Assembly (NCBI GenBank): GCA_012934845.2
Contig: WNNJ02002372.1
Coordinates: forward strand, 62,001 to 126,000
Length of the DNA stretch: 64,000 nt
DNA from: Pomphorhynchus laevis
Lineage: Eukaryota; Acanthocephala; Palaeacanthocephala; Echinorhynchida; Pomphorhynchidae
Direction of reading: 5' to 3'
Part shown: piece by piece, positions 46,010 to 56,969 of the stretch
How the letters are laid out: every line of letters starts with the position of its first letter
Position numbering within the stretch: position 1 is the stretch's first letter
The notes under the pieces: generated by a model
What the model saw: only the letters and a program-made list of their open reading frames with translations
Told to the model about the DNA's origin: nothing
Database searches by the model: none
Translations under genes and position numbers: made by a program

Positions 46010-46390
46010 AAAAATGATTTATTTTTATGTGGCAAATGCGTACTGGCGCACGCTATCATGACCACAACAACAAAAAACAAAAATCTAAGTCTGTGTCGAG
46101 AAGATGGGAACGGAGGAGGTATTTGAATGTGATAAAGGAGAGAGCGCTGCGGACTTCGAGAAGGAGATGATTCCAGGCAAGTGGGGCGGCGACGAGGATG
46201 GATCGGATACCGTATTTGTTAGAGTGATTGGGGACGTAGAGTATGAGGGAATTATGGAATCTCAGTGATAGAGAGGTGGGGCGAGTGTCGTCTAAGAAAT
46301 TAAAGTTGATGAACGATTGAGAGCCGACCGCGCTGAGACGAAAAGTGACGATAAGAAGGCGGAGTCGCATGCGGATGTGGATTGTGGATA
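46010..46390 (-). mobile_element. L2-type LINE 3' end, second copy
   Basis: Encodes only the last 105 residues of ORF2 (46370-46056: IRMRLRLLIVTFRL, FLDDTRPTSLSL, LAWNHLLLEVRSA, RSHLLDT) and the hairpin 3' tail to about 46010. It is joined head-to-tail to the next L2 copy, whose own 3' UTR is cut off after its stop codon. Confidence 0.75.
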
Positions 46391-46394
46391 ACTG

Positions 46395-47290
46395 TGAATC
46401 AGGCGTCGAGAAGGTGTGAACGGAGGAGGTGTTTGAATGTGATAAAAGAGGGAGCGCGGCGGACGTCGAGAGGGAGTTGATTCCAGGCGAGTGAGGCGGC
46501 GACGAGGAAGGATCGGAGACCGTAGTTGTTGGAGTAATTAGGAACGTGGAGTAAGAGGGTATGACAGGAACGAAGCGATAGCGAGGTGGGGCGAGTATCG
46601 TCTAAGAAAGGAAGGTTGATGAACGATGGGGAGCCGACAGCGATGAGACGAAAAGTAATGAGAAGAAGGCGGAGTTTGATGCGGATGTGGATGGTGGGCC
46701 AGGAGAGTTGGGCAAAATATGTGGATGTGTGGTCGAAGCGACGGAGGCGAAAGAGCACTCGAACGGCTATGTTGATTATTCGTTGTAGGGGTAGGATGAT
46801 GGATTTTGGAGAATTGGCGAAAAGGCTAAGGCAGTAATCGATTTTAGGGAAAAGAAGCGATGAAAGAAGAGACATACAAGAACGGAAGTCGATAAGGGGG
46901 CGGATACGGCGGATGTCACGAAGAATTAAGTTAGACGAGCGGACCTTGTCACGGACGAAGGGTTTAAGGGAAAGGTGATCATCGAAATGGAAGCCTAAGA
47001 AAGTGAGATTGTGGACTACAGGGATGATCGATGAGGCAAAAGATACAATGGGAGGAGATATGCTTGGTTTTCGGGGAAGGATCCACATTATTTTGGACTT
47101 TTCGGCGTTTAGAACGAGATGGAGATTGGAGAGACGCTTGTAGATAGAAGAGAGACAGTTGGAGGCAGAAATGGCGATATCGTGTATGCGATGTGCGGGT
47201 GCATGAGCATAGATTAGAATGTCGTCGGCGTATTGCATGACGTTAAAGGAGTAAGGTTTGATAAATGGAGAGAGATCGCCAAGCAAAAGA
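46395..47290 (-). mobile_element. L2-type LINE RT C-terminal half, intact frame
   Basis: A 295-codon minus frame (47286-46399) without a break: NVMQYADDILIYAHAPAHRI (motif C YADD near residue 20), LNAEKSKIMWILPRK, LTFLGFHFDDHLSL, then VLFRLRRFDHTSTYFAQLSW and RSHLLDA at the end. Upstream RT motifs are missing, so the copy is 5'-truncated. It is the best-preserved L2 C-terminus in the window and close to the plus-strand copy at 2.4-2.8 kb. Confidence 0.8.
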
Positions 47291-47294
47291 GATT

Positions 47295-47895
47295 ATGAAA
47301 GCAAAAGAGTGTATACTATATTGTATATAGTATACAATATAATCATGATCTGAATTATGATGTTAGATAATACCAACAATATATTGTATCCTTATATATG
47401 ATATGATTGAATTTGATTTTCATCATGAATAGAGACGAATAATCTCACGAAGTATTCATTTCGTCTCAAACGAATAACAGCTTTATTTATGAAAATGACT
47501 AAAGCCATTAACTTTTTTCTTGCCATTTTCATGCCTGAAAATGCAAGATGTTAATAATTTTTATATATGATATTGTCTGAAGTATTAAAATGTCATTACA
47601 TTTTAATATTAGATAACGTCGGTTGTTTTTGTTTTCGTTAATTTTGACAGGTTGAAAACAATAAATAAATGACCGCTTTTCATATATTTCACATGTGCTT
47701 GGCAAACTTCGGAGTTACCTACAGATCAAAGGAAACTGAACTAAACTCATCATCTAACGAGATTTGCTTATAAAAGACAAAACTTTAACGATACAGTACT
47801 TGACTCTTTCTATATATAGACATTAAAAATAAAATTGACTATAAAATAACAACATGCTTAAATTCGCTTTTAAATAGTTAATAATGATCAATTAT
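47295..47895. other. No gene recognised
   Basis: AT-rich. A perfect GTATACTATATTGTATATAGTATAC-type palindrome lies at about 47311-47335. Confidence 0.5.
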
Positions 47896-47900
47896 TGATA

Positions 47901-48095
47901 AATAATTATTGGAGCTGGATCAAAGAAAAGAGTAAATTGTTTATTGATATTTCGCTAATCTCTGTTAGCATCTTCAGAAAATTGTTAGCGTCTTCAGAAA
48001 ACATCTTTAGAAATTTCTGAAGATGCTAACAGAGGTTAGCGAAATATTAATAAAAATTTTCCTCTTTTCTTTGATCCAGGTCCAATAATTCTTTA
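47901..48095. repeat. Palindromic MITE-like element, full copy 1
   Basis: The arms of about 85 bp run from ATTATTGGAGCTGGATCAAA inward to TTAGCATCTTCAGAAA, with the reverse complement on the right. The short centre holds a duplicated TTAGCRTCTTCAGAAAA. It is non-coding. Confidence 0.85.
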
Positions 48096-48503
48096 TGTTC
48101 AAATTCAATAACTCACCACGATTGTAAAACAGAAAGCAAATTAATCTTACGTGAAACTGAGTTAAAATCCAACAAGTAATTAAATTTCTGAATGATTTAT
48201 ACTAATCTCACTAAAATAATGTTTGTGTATCTACCGAAAGAATAACAGTAATTAGGTATGACATTTCGGCTACTGCAAAAACAAAATATTTTATGTTAAC
48301 CCTTTTAATAACGCATTATTGAATACGTGCTAAATAAAAAGACTGATTTATTACAACCAAAAATATAATACGTATGATCTATTAACTTGGAGAACATGAC
48401 GAGCATAGCTTAAAGTTGCACACTGTTGCTTACTAGTCTGACGTATACTGACATTTTCTTGTAATTTAATAAATTAATTATTGTTATTGAAAGAAATTAT
48501 TAT

Positions 48504-48701
48504 TGTTATTGGTAAATAATTATTGGAGCTGGATCAAAGAAAATAGGAATTTTGTTTTGATATTTCGCTAACTTCTGTTAACATCTTCAGAAAATTAAAT
48601 TAATATAAAATTTCTGAAGATACTAACAGAAGTTAGCTAAATATCAAATAAAATCATATTTTCTTTGATCCATCTCCAATAATTATTTACCAATAATAGA
48701 T
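48504..48701. repeat. Palindromic MITE-like element, full copy 2
   Basis: Same family as 47901-48095. The arms extend outward to TTATTGGTAAATAATTATTG and its complement, so this copy shows the full terminal inverted repeats (about 90 bp each). The sequence from 48100 to 48500 is AT-rich with a LINE-tail-like GACGAGCATAGCTTAAAGTTGC at 48397. Confidence 0.85.
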
Positions 48702-48989
48702 CATTATTAACTATTTATAATTTATAATATAATCAATATTAACCTTTTTAAATTATTACTCATTTTATTAGCTTGTTTTTATTAGTGCTTTTTATTAGTG
48801 TTTTTATTATTATTTAATAAATCATTATGAACTATTTAAGAATTAACAATTTATCGAAGGACATTTAAAAATTATTTTTTTTTAATTTTTATTAATTATG
48901 ATGAACCTATTAAGGAGCTTTTTGCTCAACTGGTGGTGACAACAATAATTTTAATAAAAATATTTTTTAATTATTACTAATTTATTAAT

Positions 48990-49587
48990 AACAAATTGTT
49001 TATGCAAGCAAAGATTCCCGCAAATGGGTCTAGCAATAATGACAATAATGGGTCTAGTAATACTCGTTTAGATTCATTATTACGTCATTACGGTTTTCCT
49101 ACTGCAATTTACAACAGGATTAAGACATTCCTTAAGGACCAATCCTTCGTTTTGCGATTAGATGAAGTTTTGTCAACAGCTCGACGTGTTCATTCGGGTG
49201 TTCCTCAGGGCACGGTAATAGGTCCACTTCTCTTTATCATATTTTTGAGTGACCTACTCCTAAGATTAAAGTGTCTTCAACTGGCATTTGCTGACTATGT
49301 CAAAATATGGGCAACAACCCAAAACGAGGCGGATTGTGAATTTTTACAACATGATCTTAATTGTATCGGGACTTGGTATAATAACACAGGCTTGATACTC
49401 AACGCAACAAAGTGTGTCTGAATGATATTGGGTAGAGATAAAATTCATTTTGACTACAAAATAAATGGACATTAAATTAAGCGAGTCTCAGAACATCCCG
49501 AAATGGGAGTGATAATTCACGAATCGCTAAAGACAAGAGTAAACAGCGATCATGCTCGGTTAAAAGCGATACGGGCCTTATACGGCA
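48990..49587 (+). mobile_element. CR1-type LINE RT fragment
   Basis: Plus frame 48996-49421: LRHYGFPTAIYNRIKTFL, VHSGVPQGTVIGPLLF, LAFADYVKIWATT (the second Asp of motif C is Tyr here, so it is inactive), LNATKCV. It continues in decayed form to about 49587, where it meets another repeat. It is preceded by CCCGCAAATGGGTCTAG, a phrase also seen at 16700 and 62928. Confidence 0.75.
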
Positions 49588-49925
49588 ACATTTCCGAAAG
49601 GCGGACACAAATAGGCAAGAAAAAATCATAAAAAACGAAAGACCTTTATTAGACATTTAAAAAACATGTTTCATTTTTTGCAGCATAGTGTAGGTAAAGT
49701 TTAAAATTAAAATTAATTTTTTTCAAAAAAATTAAAATTTGAATATTTTTCAAGTAAGTGTTCGGGTTAGTTAAAGATTATCACACAATGATAGCACATT
49801 ATGTATCTACACCACATATAAGTTTTAGCTCGATACGATGTATATTACGCTTCAGAGAAAATGTTCAATTTTTTGAACATAAAAATATTTTTTCCTAAAA
49901 AACTCGATATGATAAGCCATACTTT
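49588..49925 (+). repeat. Noncoding repeat S, plus copy
   Basis: From ACATTTCCGAAAGGCGGACA to CATACTTTTTTCAT. About 340 bp match 57504-57165 in reverse complement with few differences. In both places it begins directly after a truncated reverse-transcriptase coding region. Confidence 0.85.
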
Positions 49926-50540
49926 TTTCATCTCACAACATCGACCATCTATCAATTAGCATTTACACAAAAACTCATGAATTGATTTATTCAGTATGTT
50001 GAAAAAAAAACTTAAATTTTAATTTTTTAAATAAAAAATAATAATTAAAATTTTACCATTACCCTTGTTAGTAGTTTGTTTACTGCAATATTATTATAAT
50101 ACGATTACAAATCATATATCTACATTATTTTCAAGTTTGAGATTGATTTAACATGTATTACGTTGTAAAACAAAATTTAATTTTTTGAACTTCAAAATAC
50201 TTTTAAGCACTTTGGTATGATATCCTATCATCATTTTTAACTTATTATCTCCAACTTACAATAAATCAACGTATACACAAAAAAATTGGCATCATTACTT
50301 TATTATCTTGAATAAAAATAAATTAATTTTTAACAATTTAAAAATTTTCAAACGCTGGTTTTATTTCTTCAATAATGAGAAAACTGAAATTATAATGTGT
50401 ATGAACGATTTTCAGATGGTTTGGAATCTTTACGCATTGATAAGCGGACCGCTACGTGATGACAACGTATGTGTTGAATGACTCGAAACGATATTTTAAA
50501 CTGTAATTAAAATATGTAGCAGGAAATAAAAAAAAGTTGA
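49780..50540. repeat. Diverged tandem repeat, period about 312 bp
   Basis: The phrase AATTTTTTGAAC with flanking CAGAGAAAATGTT/AAACAAAATTT context recurs at 49867 and 50179, and surrounding landmarks (ATATCTACA, CTCACAACAT/CCAACTTACA, ACACAAAAAAWT) keep the same spacing. A third, weaker unit may start near 50330. No coding was seen. Confidence 0.6.
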
Positions 50541-50556
50541 ATTAAAAATTAAACGC

Positions 50557-51669
50557 ATGCTCACGGCTTTCGGTACTCATTCTAAAAAGCTTGCTGAAGC
50601 TCTTGCCGCTCTAGCAGTCAAAATCGCTTCCGAAAAAGTCTCGCCTAATACTATTAATGCTTTCGTAGCTTGCCGACTTGTGGCCATCCCGAAAAAGAAT
50701 GGAGGTATTCGACCGATTGGAATAGCCGAAGTAGGTAGACGGATTGTCTGCAAAGCGATTTTGCAACATATAAAAACGGATTTGCAAGACATCGCTGGAT
50801 TAGAGCAACTATGTGCCTCACAACGGAGTGGTGTGGACTTTTGTATACACTCTCTACGCAATAACTTCCACAACAATCCAGAATTTGGCTTACTGTGTGT
50901 CGACGCCTCCAACGCTTTTAACAGCTTAAACCGCCGAGTAGCTCTTCATAACATGTCGCATTTATGTCCGTCATTGGCGCAAACTTTCCAAAACATCTAT
51001 TCTGTCGATGCTCGTATTATTTTGGAAGGTGGTTCGCTCCACTCGAAGGAGGGTGTGACTCAAGGCGACCCCTTAGCAATGGCCATCTTCGCAATGGCTT
51101 CTCTGCCTCTTATAAGGATGATAAGGGATCAATGTCCTGGTGTTGTTCAACGGTGGTTTGCAGACGATGCGAACTTCCTCGGCCCCACATTGATGCTTGA
51201 GAAAGTACTTAATATCCTACAACAGCACGGACCTGATTATGGCTATCATGTTAAACCAGCCAAATCTGCTCTTCTTCTGCACGAAACGATGACAGTAGAT
51301 CAATCAAAGTTTGCAGGTGTCGACATAAGGCACGATGGTGTTAAGATTCTCGGCTCATTCATTGGATCAAGTGCGTTCATGAAAGAATCGACCAGAGAGC
51401 GAATTGAAGATGACGTTTATCTGACAGACCGGCTCACAGAGATATGCTCTGTAGACCCGCATATTTCTTACATCGGATTGACCAAGTCATTGCAATGGAA
51501 GTGGACACACTTCTTACGCACAACGAGTTGCTCCGATGACGACCTTGCACCTTTGCGGGATGCAATTACCGGGAGATTCTTAAAGGAAATGACAAAGCAG
51601 GACCTTTCAGAAGATTGGGTGAAGGTACTCACCAGTTCCCATACGAGAAGGAGGCCTCGGGATCATTGA
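50557..51669 (+). CDS. Reverse transcriptase of the R2/Utopia-like element
   Basis: 370 codons, probably only part of the protein. Motifs in order: VAIPKKNGGIRPIGIAEVGR (fingers), GLLCVDASNAFNSLNRR (motif A Asp), GGSLHSKEGVTQGDPLAMAI (motif B, an unusual QGDPLAM), VVQRWFADDANFLG (motif C, FADD) and YGYHVKPAKSALL (motif D region). A later ILGSFIGS...R-DDVY segment and a TKSLQWKWTHFLRTT thumb are shared with the second copy at 57.5-58.3 kb. The catalytic Asp residues are present. The frame ends at 51669 by a shift; the alternative frame reads PIREGGLGIIDPLF. Confidence 0.8.
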   Translation: MLTAFGTHSKKLAEALAALAVKIASEKVSPNTINAFVACRLVAIPKKNGGIRPIGIAEVGRRIVCKAILQHIKTDLQDIAGLEQLCASQRSGVDFCIHSLRNNFHNNPEFGLLCVDASNAFNSLNRRVALHNMSHLCPSLAQTFQNIYSVDARIILEGGSLHSKEGVTQGDPLAMAIFAMASLPLIRMIRDQCPGVVQRWFADDANFLGPTLMLEKVLNILQQHGPDYGYHVKPAKSALLLHETMTVDQSKFAGVDIRHDGVKILGSFIGSSAFMKESTRERIEDDVYLTDRLTEICSVDPHISYIGLTKSLQWKWTHFLRTTSCSDDDLAPLRDAITGRFLKEMTKQDLSEDWVKVLTSSHTRRRPRDH

Positions 51670-51910
51670 CCCTCTGTTCATGAAGGACCTGAAATTCAGC
51701 TCTTCTGAGAGAATGTGCTCGTCATTCACGTCAGATTGCCAAGGTGTCGTCTTCAGAACCGAACAGCAAAAGATCGGCGAGCGGATTACTGCTGAATGAA
51801 AGACAGCCGCAATTGGCCGCTTTAATTACGCGAAGTCGAACTTAAATGAAATCTCACAGGAAGCCCTTGCATACGCGTCCGTTTATGGTGCATCGTCATG
51901 GCTTTCCATA

Positions 51911-52633
51911 GTGCCCCCGGTTTGTGAAAACTTCCATATTCTTTCACGTGAATTCAGAGATAGTATGGCTATGCGGTATGCTTGGGAACCGACTGACATG
52001 CCCACGAGATGCATATGCAATACTCCTGCATGCTTGAAGCATCTCCTTTCATGTCGGCGTAGAGGGTTGCAGATTTTTCGTCACAATATCGTTCGTGATA
52101 TCCTTGCCCGAAATCTAACGACTGTTTGTCATGGTGTAGGGATCGAACCTGTACTCGATAGTCCCAGCGTGGATCACGTCTTCACCAATAGTGCAACGAC
52201 AAGAGATCTTGACGCACGAGTGGATATCGTCTGTACTGGACTGTTTCCCGGTAGATTCGAGCGGACGTATAGAGATGTCAGCATTTTCAACAACCTTGCC
52301 GAATCTTACCGTACAAGCACGTCCAGTGCGTTCAACTTCCACGAAACAAGAAAGAAGTCTAAATATGAGGAACGGGTTCAACAGATCGCAAGAGGCACAT
52401 TTGTACCCTTCATCGCTTCGACAAACGGCGGATTGAGTGAAAGCTCTCGTGCTGTGTTGCGCCGAATCGCCTTTCTGCAGACGCAGAGGTCTGACCAAAC
52501 GACATACGCACAGTGCTTGACTCGCATTACACGTGAAATCGGTGTTGCCCTATGCCGCGCGGCGTCGATATGCATCCGGGGTTACCGTTCTTCAAGTGGA
52601 AAGGCCGTCCGCCTCGAGCAACAGGAGCCTTAG
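51911..52633 (+). CDS. Restriction-like endonuclease of the R2/Utopia-like element
   Basis: 240 codons. The segment before it (from 51800) is in the same frame, so 51911 is not a true start. REFRDSMAMRYAWEP is followed by a CxC...HxxxC knuckle (Cys34, Cys36, His44, Cys48) and RHNIVRDIL. The nuclease core follows: an EP at 79-80, ARVDIV (Asp105), YRDVSIF (Asp122), then KKSKYEERVQQIARGTFVPF and TNGG. The KxxKY and GTFxPF elements match the end of R2-type endonucleases. All key residues are present. The C-terminus reads IRGYRSSSG. Confidence 0.75.
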   Translation: MPPVCENFHILSREFRDSMAMRYAWEPTDMPTRCICNTPACLKHLLSCRRRGLQIFRHNIVRDILARNLTTVCHGVGIEPVLDSPSVDHVFTNSATTRDLDARVDIVCTGLFPGRFERTYRDVSIFNNLAESYRTSTSSAFNFHETRKKSKYEERVQQIARGTFVPFIASTNGGLSESSRAVLRRIAFLQTQRSDQTTYAQCLTRITREIGVALCRAASICIRGYRSSSGKAVRLEQQEP

Positions 52634-52838
52634 CTAAAGCACACGCCCCGTAACATGAAATTCAAACATAATGATATTTGGGTTAAATTCCCTTTGTAAA
52701 CTTTGTGAATAAAGCTTTTCTTCTTAAAAAAATTATTATCAATAGACAACAAAGTGAGCAGCAAGGCTCATTACAAGTTGCGTCACAATCAGAAAAGTAA
52801 ATGTAGAAAATGAAAATGTAGAGTGTACTTTCTATTGT

Positions 52839-53294
52839 TCATATGTTCTCTGACTCGATATTCGTCTTCAAGAAGGGATCTTCCTCAAGATTTCGTTTAA
52901 AAGAAGCCAGATTCGAGGATGCAACTGTTGAGTCAGCAAGGTGGTTCCAAGTATTAACGATTCGTTGGAAGTATAGGGATGTTCGTTTGTAGCGTAATCG
53001 TTGTGTTTTTAGCATGAACTGATGACCACGAAGTGAGGTTATATCGCGCGTATGCATTAGCGATCTGAGTGGATGGCGATTGTCGTGTAAAATCTGCCAG
53101 GCTAGGCACAGGTCCGCCTTGTCGCGCAGATACTGAAGCGATCTCATTCCCAAACTAGAGAGCCGATCTTGATATTCCATATGTCTAACCGCTTTTACCA
53201 TTTTAGTTGCTGATCGGAATACAGACTCTAGATTATAACGTTCTCGTAAGGTGATTGGGTAATAAGCCGGAGAAGCATATAGGAGGATGCTCAA
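52839..53294 (-). CDS. CR1-type LINE ORF2: C-terminal domain
   Basis: 151 codons. LLYASPAYYPITLRERYNL, RSATKMVKAVRHMEY, KADLCLAWQILHDN, LRGHQFMLKTQRLRYKR and WNHLADSTVASSNLASFKR form the usual CR1 C-terminal block. It is separated from the RT by a decayed stretch at 53295-53438. Confidence 0.8.
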   Translation of the reverse strand: MSILLYASPAYYPITLRERYNLESVFRSATKMVKAVRHMEYQDRLSSLGMRSLQYLRDKADLCLAWQILHDNRHPLRSLMHTRDITSLRGHQFMLKTQRLRYKRTSLYFQRIVNTWNHLADSTVASSNLASFKRNLEEDPFLKTNIESENI

Positions 53295-53438
53295 AATAAG
53301 TGCTTATGAGATTGTTTTAAAGCATGAGATGTCAATATGAACAAGAGCTCGGCGAATCAGGCCGATGACTCTTCTCACTTTGGAACATGTAGTGTCAGTA
53401 TGTAAACGTGTCGATAAGTTAGAACATACATAAACACC

Positions 53439-54642
53439 TTAATCCTTGTATGATTTCGTCCTAAGAATAACACTGTTGTTTATATGATAAATATGAGCTG
53501 ACTCGGCCGGACGTCTTGATATACAAATGTAGGCACACTTTTTCAAATTGAATTTTAACCCGTTCAAAATCGACCAGTCATTTATGGTGTTAATATCATA
53601 CTGCAAGATGTCAACATCTGAGTCCAAAAATATGGGGCGCCAAATTTTTAAATCATCAGCATAAAGAACACACTCAGATCTAAGTTTAGGAATGAGGTCG
53701 TTAATGTATATGCTGAAAAGAACTGGGCCGAGTATAGTTCCCTGAGGTACTCCAAGATTTGCAGGGAAGCGATCAGATAATTCGTCGTTTACCCTTACGA
53801 AGCAATGACGGTCAGACAGAAATTCAATAATCCAGCGAACTAAACACTCATCTAGGTTGATATTACGCAGTTTTTGAATTAAATTAGCATGAAGGACTGT
53901 ATCAAATGCCTTAGAGAAGTCGAAGAAGATGGCGTCAACCGGAATACCAGAATCATAATATCGGGTCCAGCTATCGTGTGATAACAACAAATTCGTTAGT
54001 GTTGAATGATTTTTTCGAAAACCATGTTGTTCAGTGGCTAGAATACGGTTCGTTTCTAGGTAAGTGGTGACTTTTCGCAGAAGTAAGCGTTCCAGTACGC
54101 GACAGCAGACACATGTGAGGCTAATCGGTCTGTAGTTACAGATGTCAGAACGAGACCCCTGTTTTAATATTGGGCAGATAATAGAGCGCTTCCAGTCTGA
54201 GGGAATCTTTCCTAGCACAAGTGTTGCACAGAAGATATTATATAGAGGTAGGTATTATGTCAGCTAGGTTGCGAAGATATGCTGACGGCAATAGATCCGG
54301 ACCAGCACTTAATGTGCATTTCAGACGGGACAACTCGCTGTACACTAAGTCAGGTCTAATGAAGTTATCAAGGTCAGAAGTAGTATTAGCTACCAAACAA
54401 TACAAACTGTTAGTTATTTGCGGTGGAGCATTCAGTGACGAATTCAGCGATGTGAAGTGTGTGCCGAATACATTCACAATTTCCTTTGAGTCCAATACCA
54501 AATCACCTTGGCTATCGAGAATAGAGGAGAACGTGTTAGCTATATGTTTTCTTGATGAAATGTATTTGAAGAGTGAGCCAGGATCACGACGACATCGTTG
54601 GGATAAATTCTTTTCAAAGATTACTCTCGTACGTCTCTTCAA
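53439..54642 (-). CDS. CR1-type LINE ORF2: reverse transcriptase part
   Basis: Pieces 54642-54238 (linker and SAGPDLLPSAYL) and 54218-53439. The latter has WKRSIICPILKQGS, NYRPISLTCVCCRVLERLLL, AIFFDFSKAFDTVLH (motif A), LGVPQGTILGPVLFSIYIND (motif B), CVLYADDLKIWR (motif C, YADD) and LKFNLKKCAYI. The catalytic residues are intact. One frame change near 54230 separates the pieces. Confidence 0.85.
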
Positions 54643-54728
54643 GGATGTTACCCTGTTTCTATACTGTCGGTATTGCTCAAAACTAGAGTTACCTGCTTTA
54701 TAATTACAATATGCCTTGCGTCGTTGAG

Positions 54729-55768
54729 TCAGTGCTTGTTTGAGTTCTCGATTAAACCAACGAAGAGATAAGCCGACGTCAGTTTGAAGGTGTCTTTGAA
54801 AAACAGCCAGGCGGAATCAATACCCACAGTATAAGCATCAGGCCACGAAACGGTAGAAAGGAACTCCTTTATTTTGTTGTAGTCGGCTTTAAAAGGGTTG
54901 AATCTAGTAACAAAAGAATTATATATAGGGATACTAAGTCCAAGATCTATTAATAAGGTGACATGATCAGAACAACCAACTGGATCCAAGTGATTAACGC
55001 TAGTGACAATATGTCCTGGAGCAGACAAAACCAGATCAAGAAGAGAACGAGACGTAGAAGATATTCTGGTAAATCCATTGACATGTTGGGTAAGGTATAA
55101 ATCATTGATTGTTTGAAGTAACACAATCGAACCAAAGTCAGAAGACGAATTAAAACTGTATGTATTCCAATCTATTGTAGGCATGTTAAAGTCACCAACA
55201 ACCAATATTGGCTTATTAGGGTCCGATAGCTGGTATAAACGTTGCACGATGCTATCAGTACATGAAGTAGGGATGCGGTAAACGACTACAAGTATCAAGG
55301 AGAATGGCCGGTATAATCTGACCGCTAAAAGTTCGTTTGAAGTTAGGGGGTCGTTAAAAGTTTCTACGACACGGAACTTTATTGTGTCACGTATATATAG
55401 TAATATACCACCACCCTGTTTTGCTATTCTATCGCTGCGGCACGCTTTTATCTTTTCAACAAAATTTCATTATCGGAGATAGAAGGGTTTAGCCACGATT
55501 CCGTAAAAGCTGCAATTATCGGTTGATGGTCGTGAATCAGTAATCCAATCTCATCAATTTTATTTAACACACAACGCACATTAGAGTATAGAATTTGGTG
55601 GGAAGCTTTATTTATTGTACATTTAGATGACGAACTCTTTTGAGTTCCCGACTTGAACAAGGCAATAGAGTTTCTTATGAAATTTTGGTAGATACACTTT
55701 GTAGGCATGCGGTCGGCATCGGAGCACTCTGGGAAGCTATATTTGCTTTGTTCAATAGACCTTGCCAA
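54729..55768 (-). CDS. CR1-type LINE ORF2: endonuclease part
   Basis: Open pieces 55768-55448 and 55298-54729. The first has LYSNVRCVLNKIDEIGLLI and AFTESWLNPSISD (the catalytic Glu region). The second has VVVYRIPTS, LVVGDFNMPTIDW, SLLDLVLSAPG and VGCSDHVTLLIDL. The AP-type endonuclease signature is complete. A stop or frame change separates the two pieces near 55300-55450. Confidence 0.8.
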
Positions 55769-56969
55769 CGGATGTGGAGGCGCCGCCGCACTACCTGAAA
55801 ATTCTGAATTGTTAGGTTGTTTTCACCATGTGCCAGTCTTTGAGCTAGTTCCGATTTTGCCATTGATAAACGTGTACGATCAGCGGGGTCCAGGTCTCTA
55901 AGAATACGGGTGCCGGAACCTTTCAGGTGAAATGAGTTACGATGTATGAGCTGCACAATTTCACATGAAGTAAACACAATTTTGAGGAGGCGTGGTCGAT
56001 CGTTGACGGACGAAGGAGCACGACCTAGCCGGAAGACAGCTTTGAGACGCATATCTCTCACAGCTTCACAAGATGATGATCCATTTAAGACAGTCGTTAG
56101 AATGGATCTGACATGTATTAAGTCATCATCAAGTCTGGCCTGATTGTTTAGGGCATCGGACTCCTTAATGTTAGCAATTAAAATGCATTTGTTTCTATCA
56201 CAAGCAGCATTTGAACGGGGTCTGTTTGAGCGACCAGTACTATGTACAAGGGTACGATTGTGCTTTTCGTGAAAATCATTAATACAATCTACCTTAACAG
56301 GTTGCGTGTTATGAGATAGTTGGTTTATACGAATTGCGGGAGTTTGCGATCTATCAAATGACCGGGTATGCAAAGTTTTGTCGTTGTTTATAGCCGTTTC
56401 AGTCATATAACTGGTTGGTCGTGTTACAAGAGGCACACCATTGTAAACCGAAACCGTCTGTTCGCCAATATTCTTAGGCATATTTTGATCTCTTTCGGGA
56501 ATGTCATCACAAAAAATCGATTAGAACGATTTGGAACATGTTCTACTAATCGATTAGTAGAACGATTTGGAACATGACGTGACACTGAGTTTAGCTGGGC
56601 ATATGAACTATTTGGTGATGGTAGCCTGTTACCCGTTAGCAACGAACATACTTGTCTCTGAAGTTCGAGAACGTTTGTCTGTAAAGTAGCTGCGCAAAAT
56701 CCACAAATAAAATCTTTATCAGGGAAATTGACAGGTAGTTGACGTGGTATCCACACAGTGGTCCAAACAGGACATTGTGAATTAGAACATTTAATGTCAC
56801 GGTGACTACTTCCGTCTGTAGATGATATGTCCTGGGAGATATCAACAGAATTGGCCTGCAAGGCTTGCTCGTCTTTGGACCGACTTTCATGTTGTCTTAC
56901 TGAACGCTTACTGTCATCATCTCGCTTAGAAGGAACAACAGCTGCTTTACGTGGTCGACCTCTTGTCAT
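55675..56969 (-). CDS. CR1-type LINE ORF1 (zinc-finger protein), frameshifted
   Basis: The first frame (56969-56424) begins MTRGRPRKAAVV, has a PHD-like cysteine set (CSNSQCPVW, then FICGFCAATL) and a coiled-coil-like LELQRQVCSLL. A small duplication around the palindrome at 56541-56562 shifts the frame. The second frame (56481-55675) continues with CILIANIKES (a beta-strand RNA-binding start), AVFRLGRAPSS, RPRLLKIVFTS and NLTIQNFQVVRRR. ORF1 of CR1 elements typically combines a PHD-like finger with an RNA-binding part. It was almost certainly one ORF before the duplication. Confidence 0.7.
56541..56562. repeat. Perfect 22-bp palindrome inside CR1 ORF1
   Basis: TTCTACTAATCGATTAGTAG followed by AA. 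It lies between two direct copies of GAACGATTTGGAACATG. The duplication shifts the ORF1 reading frame. Confidence 0.9.

Larger units (their letters stand above)
50557..52640 (+). mobile_element. R2/Utopia-like non-LTR element (RT plus restriction-like endonuclease)
   Basis: Plus-strand element, 5'-truncated near 50540. The RT lies at 50557-51669. It continues in another frame after a shift near 51640, has one in-frame stop at 51797, and the endonuclease frame runs from there to 52633. The 3' UTR runs to about 52730 with AATAAAG. The domain build (RT, then CCHC knuckle, then PD-D/ExK endonuclease) is that of R2-group elements, which use a restriction-like endonuclease instead of an AP endonuclease. 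Close relatives of this sequence type are widespread but poorly classified in cnidarians and sponges (memory). The Utopia clade is a candidate. Confidence 0.7.

Noticed and set aside
46586-46837. Arg/Met-rich plus-strand ORF (83 codons), also seen at 2597-2346
   Set aside because: Antisense shadow of the conserved L2 RT C-terminus.
50577-50912. Minus-strand ORF of 111 codons within the R2/Utopia-like RT
   Set aside because: Antisense shadow of the RT frame, which has the motifs.
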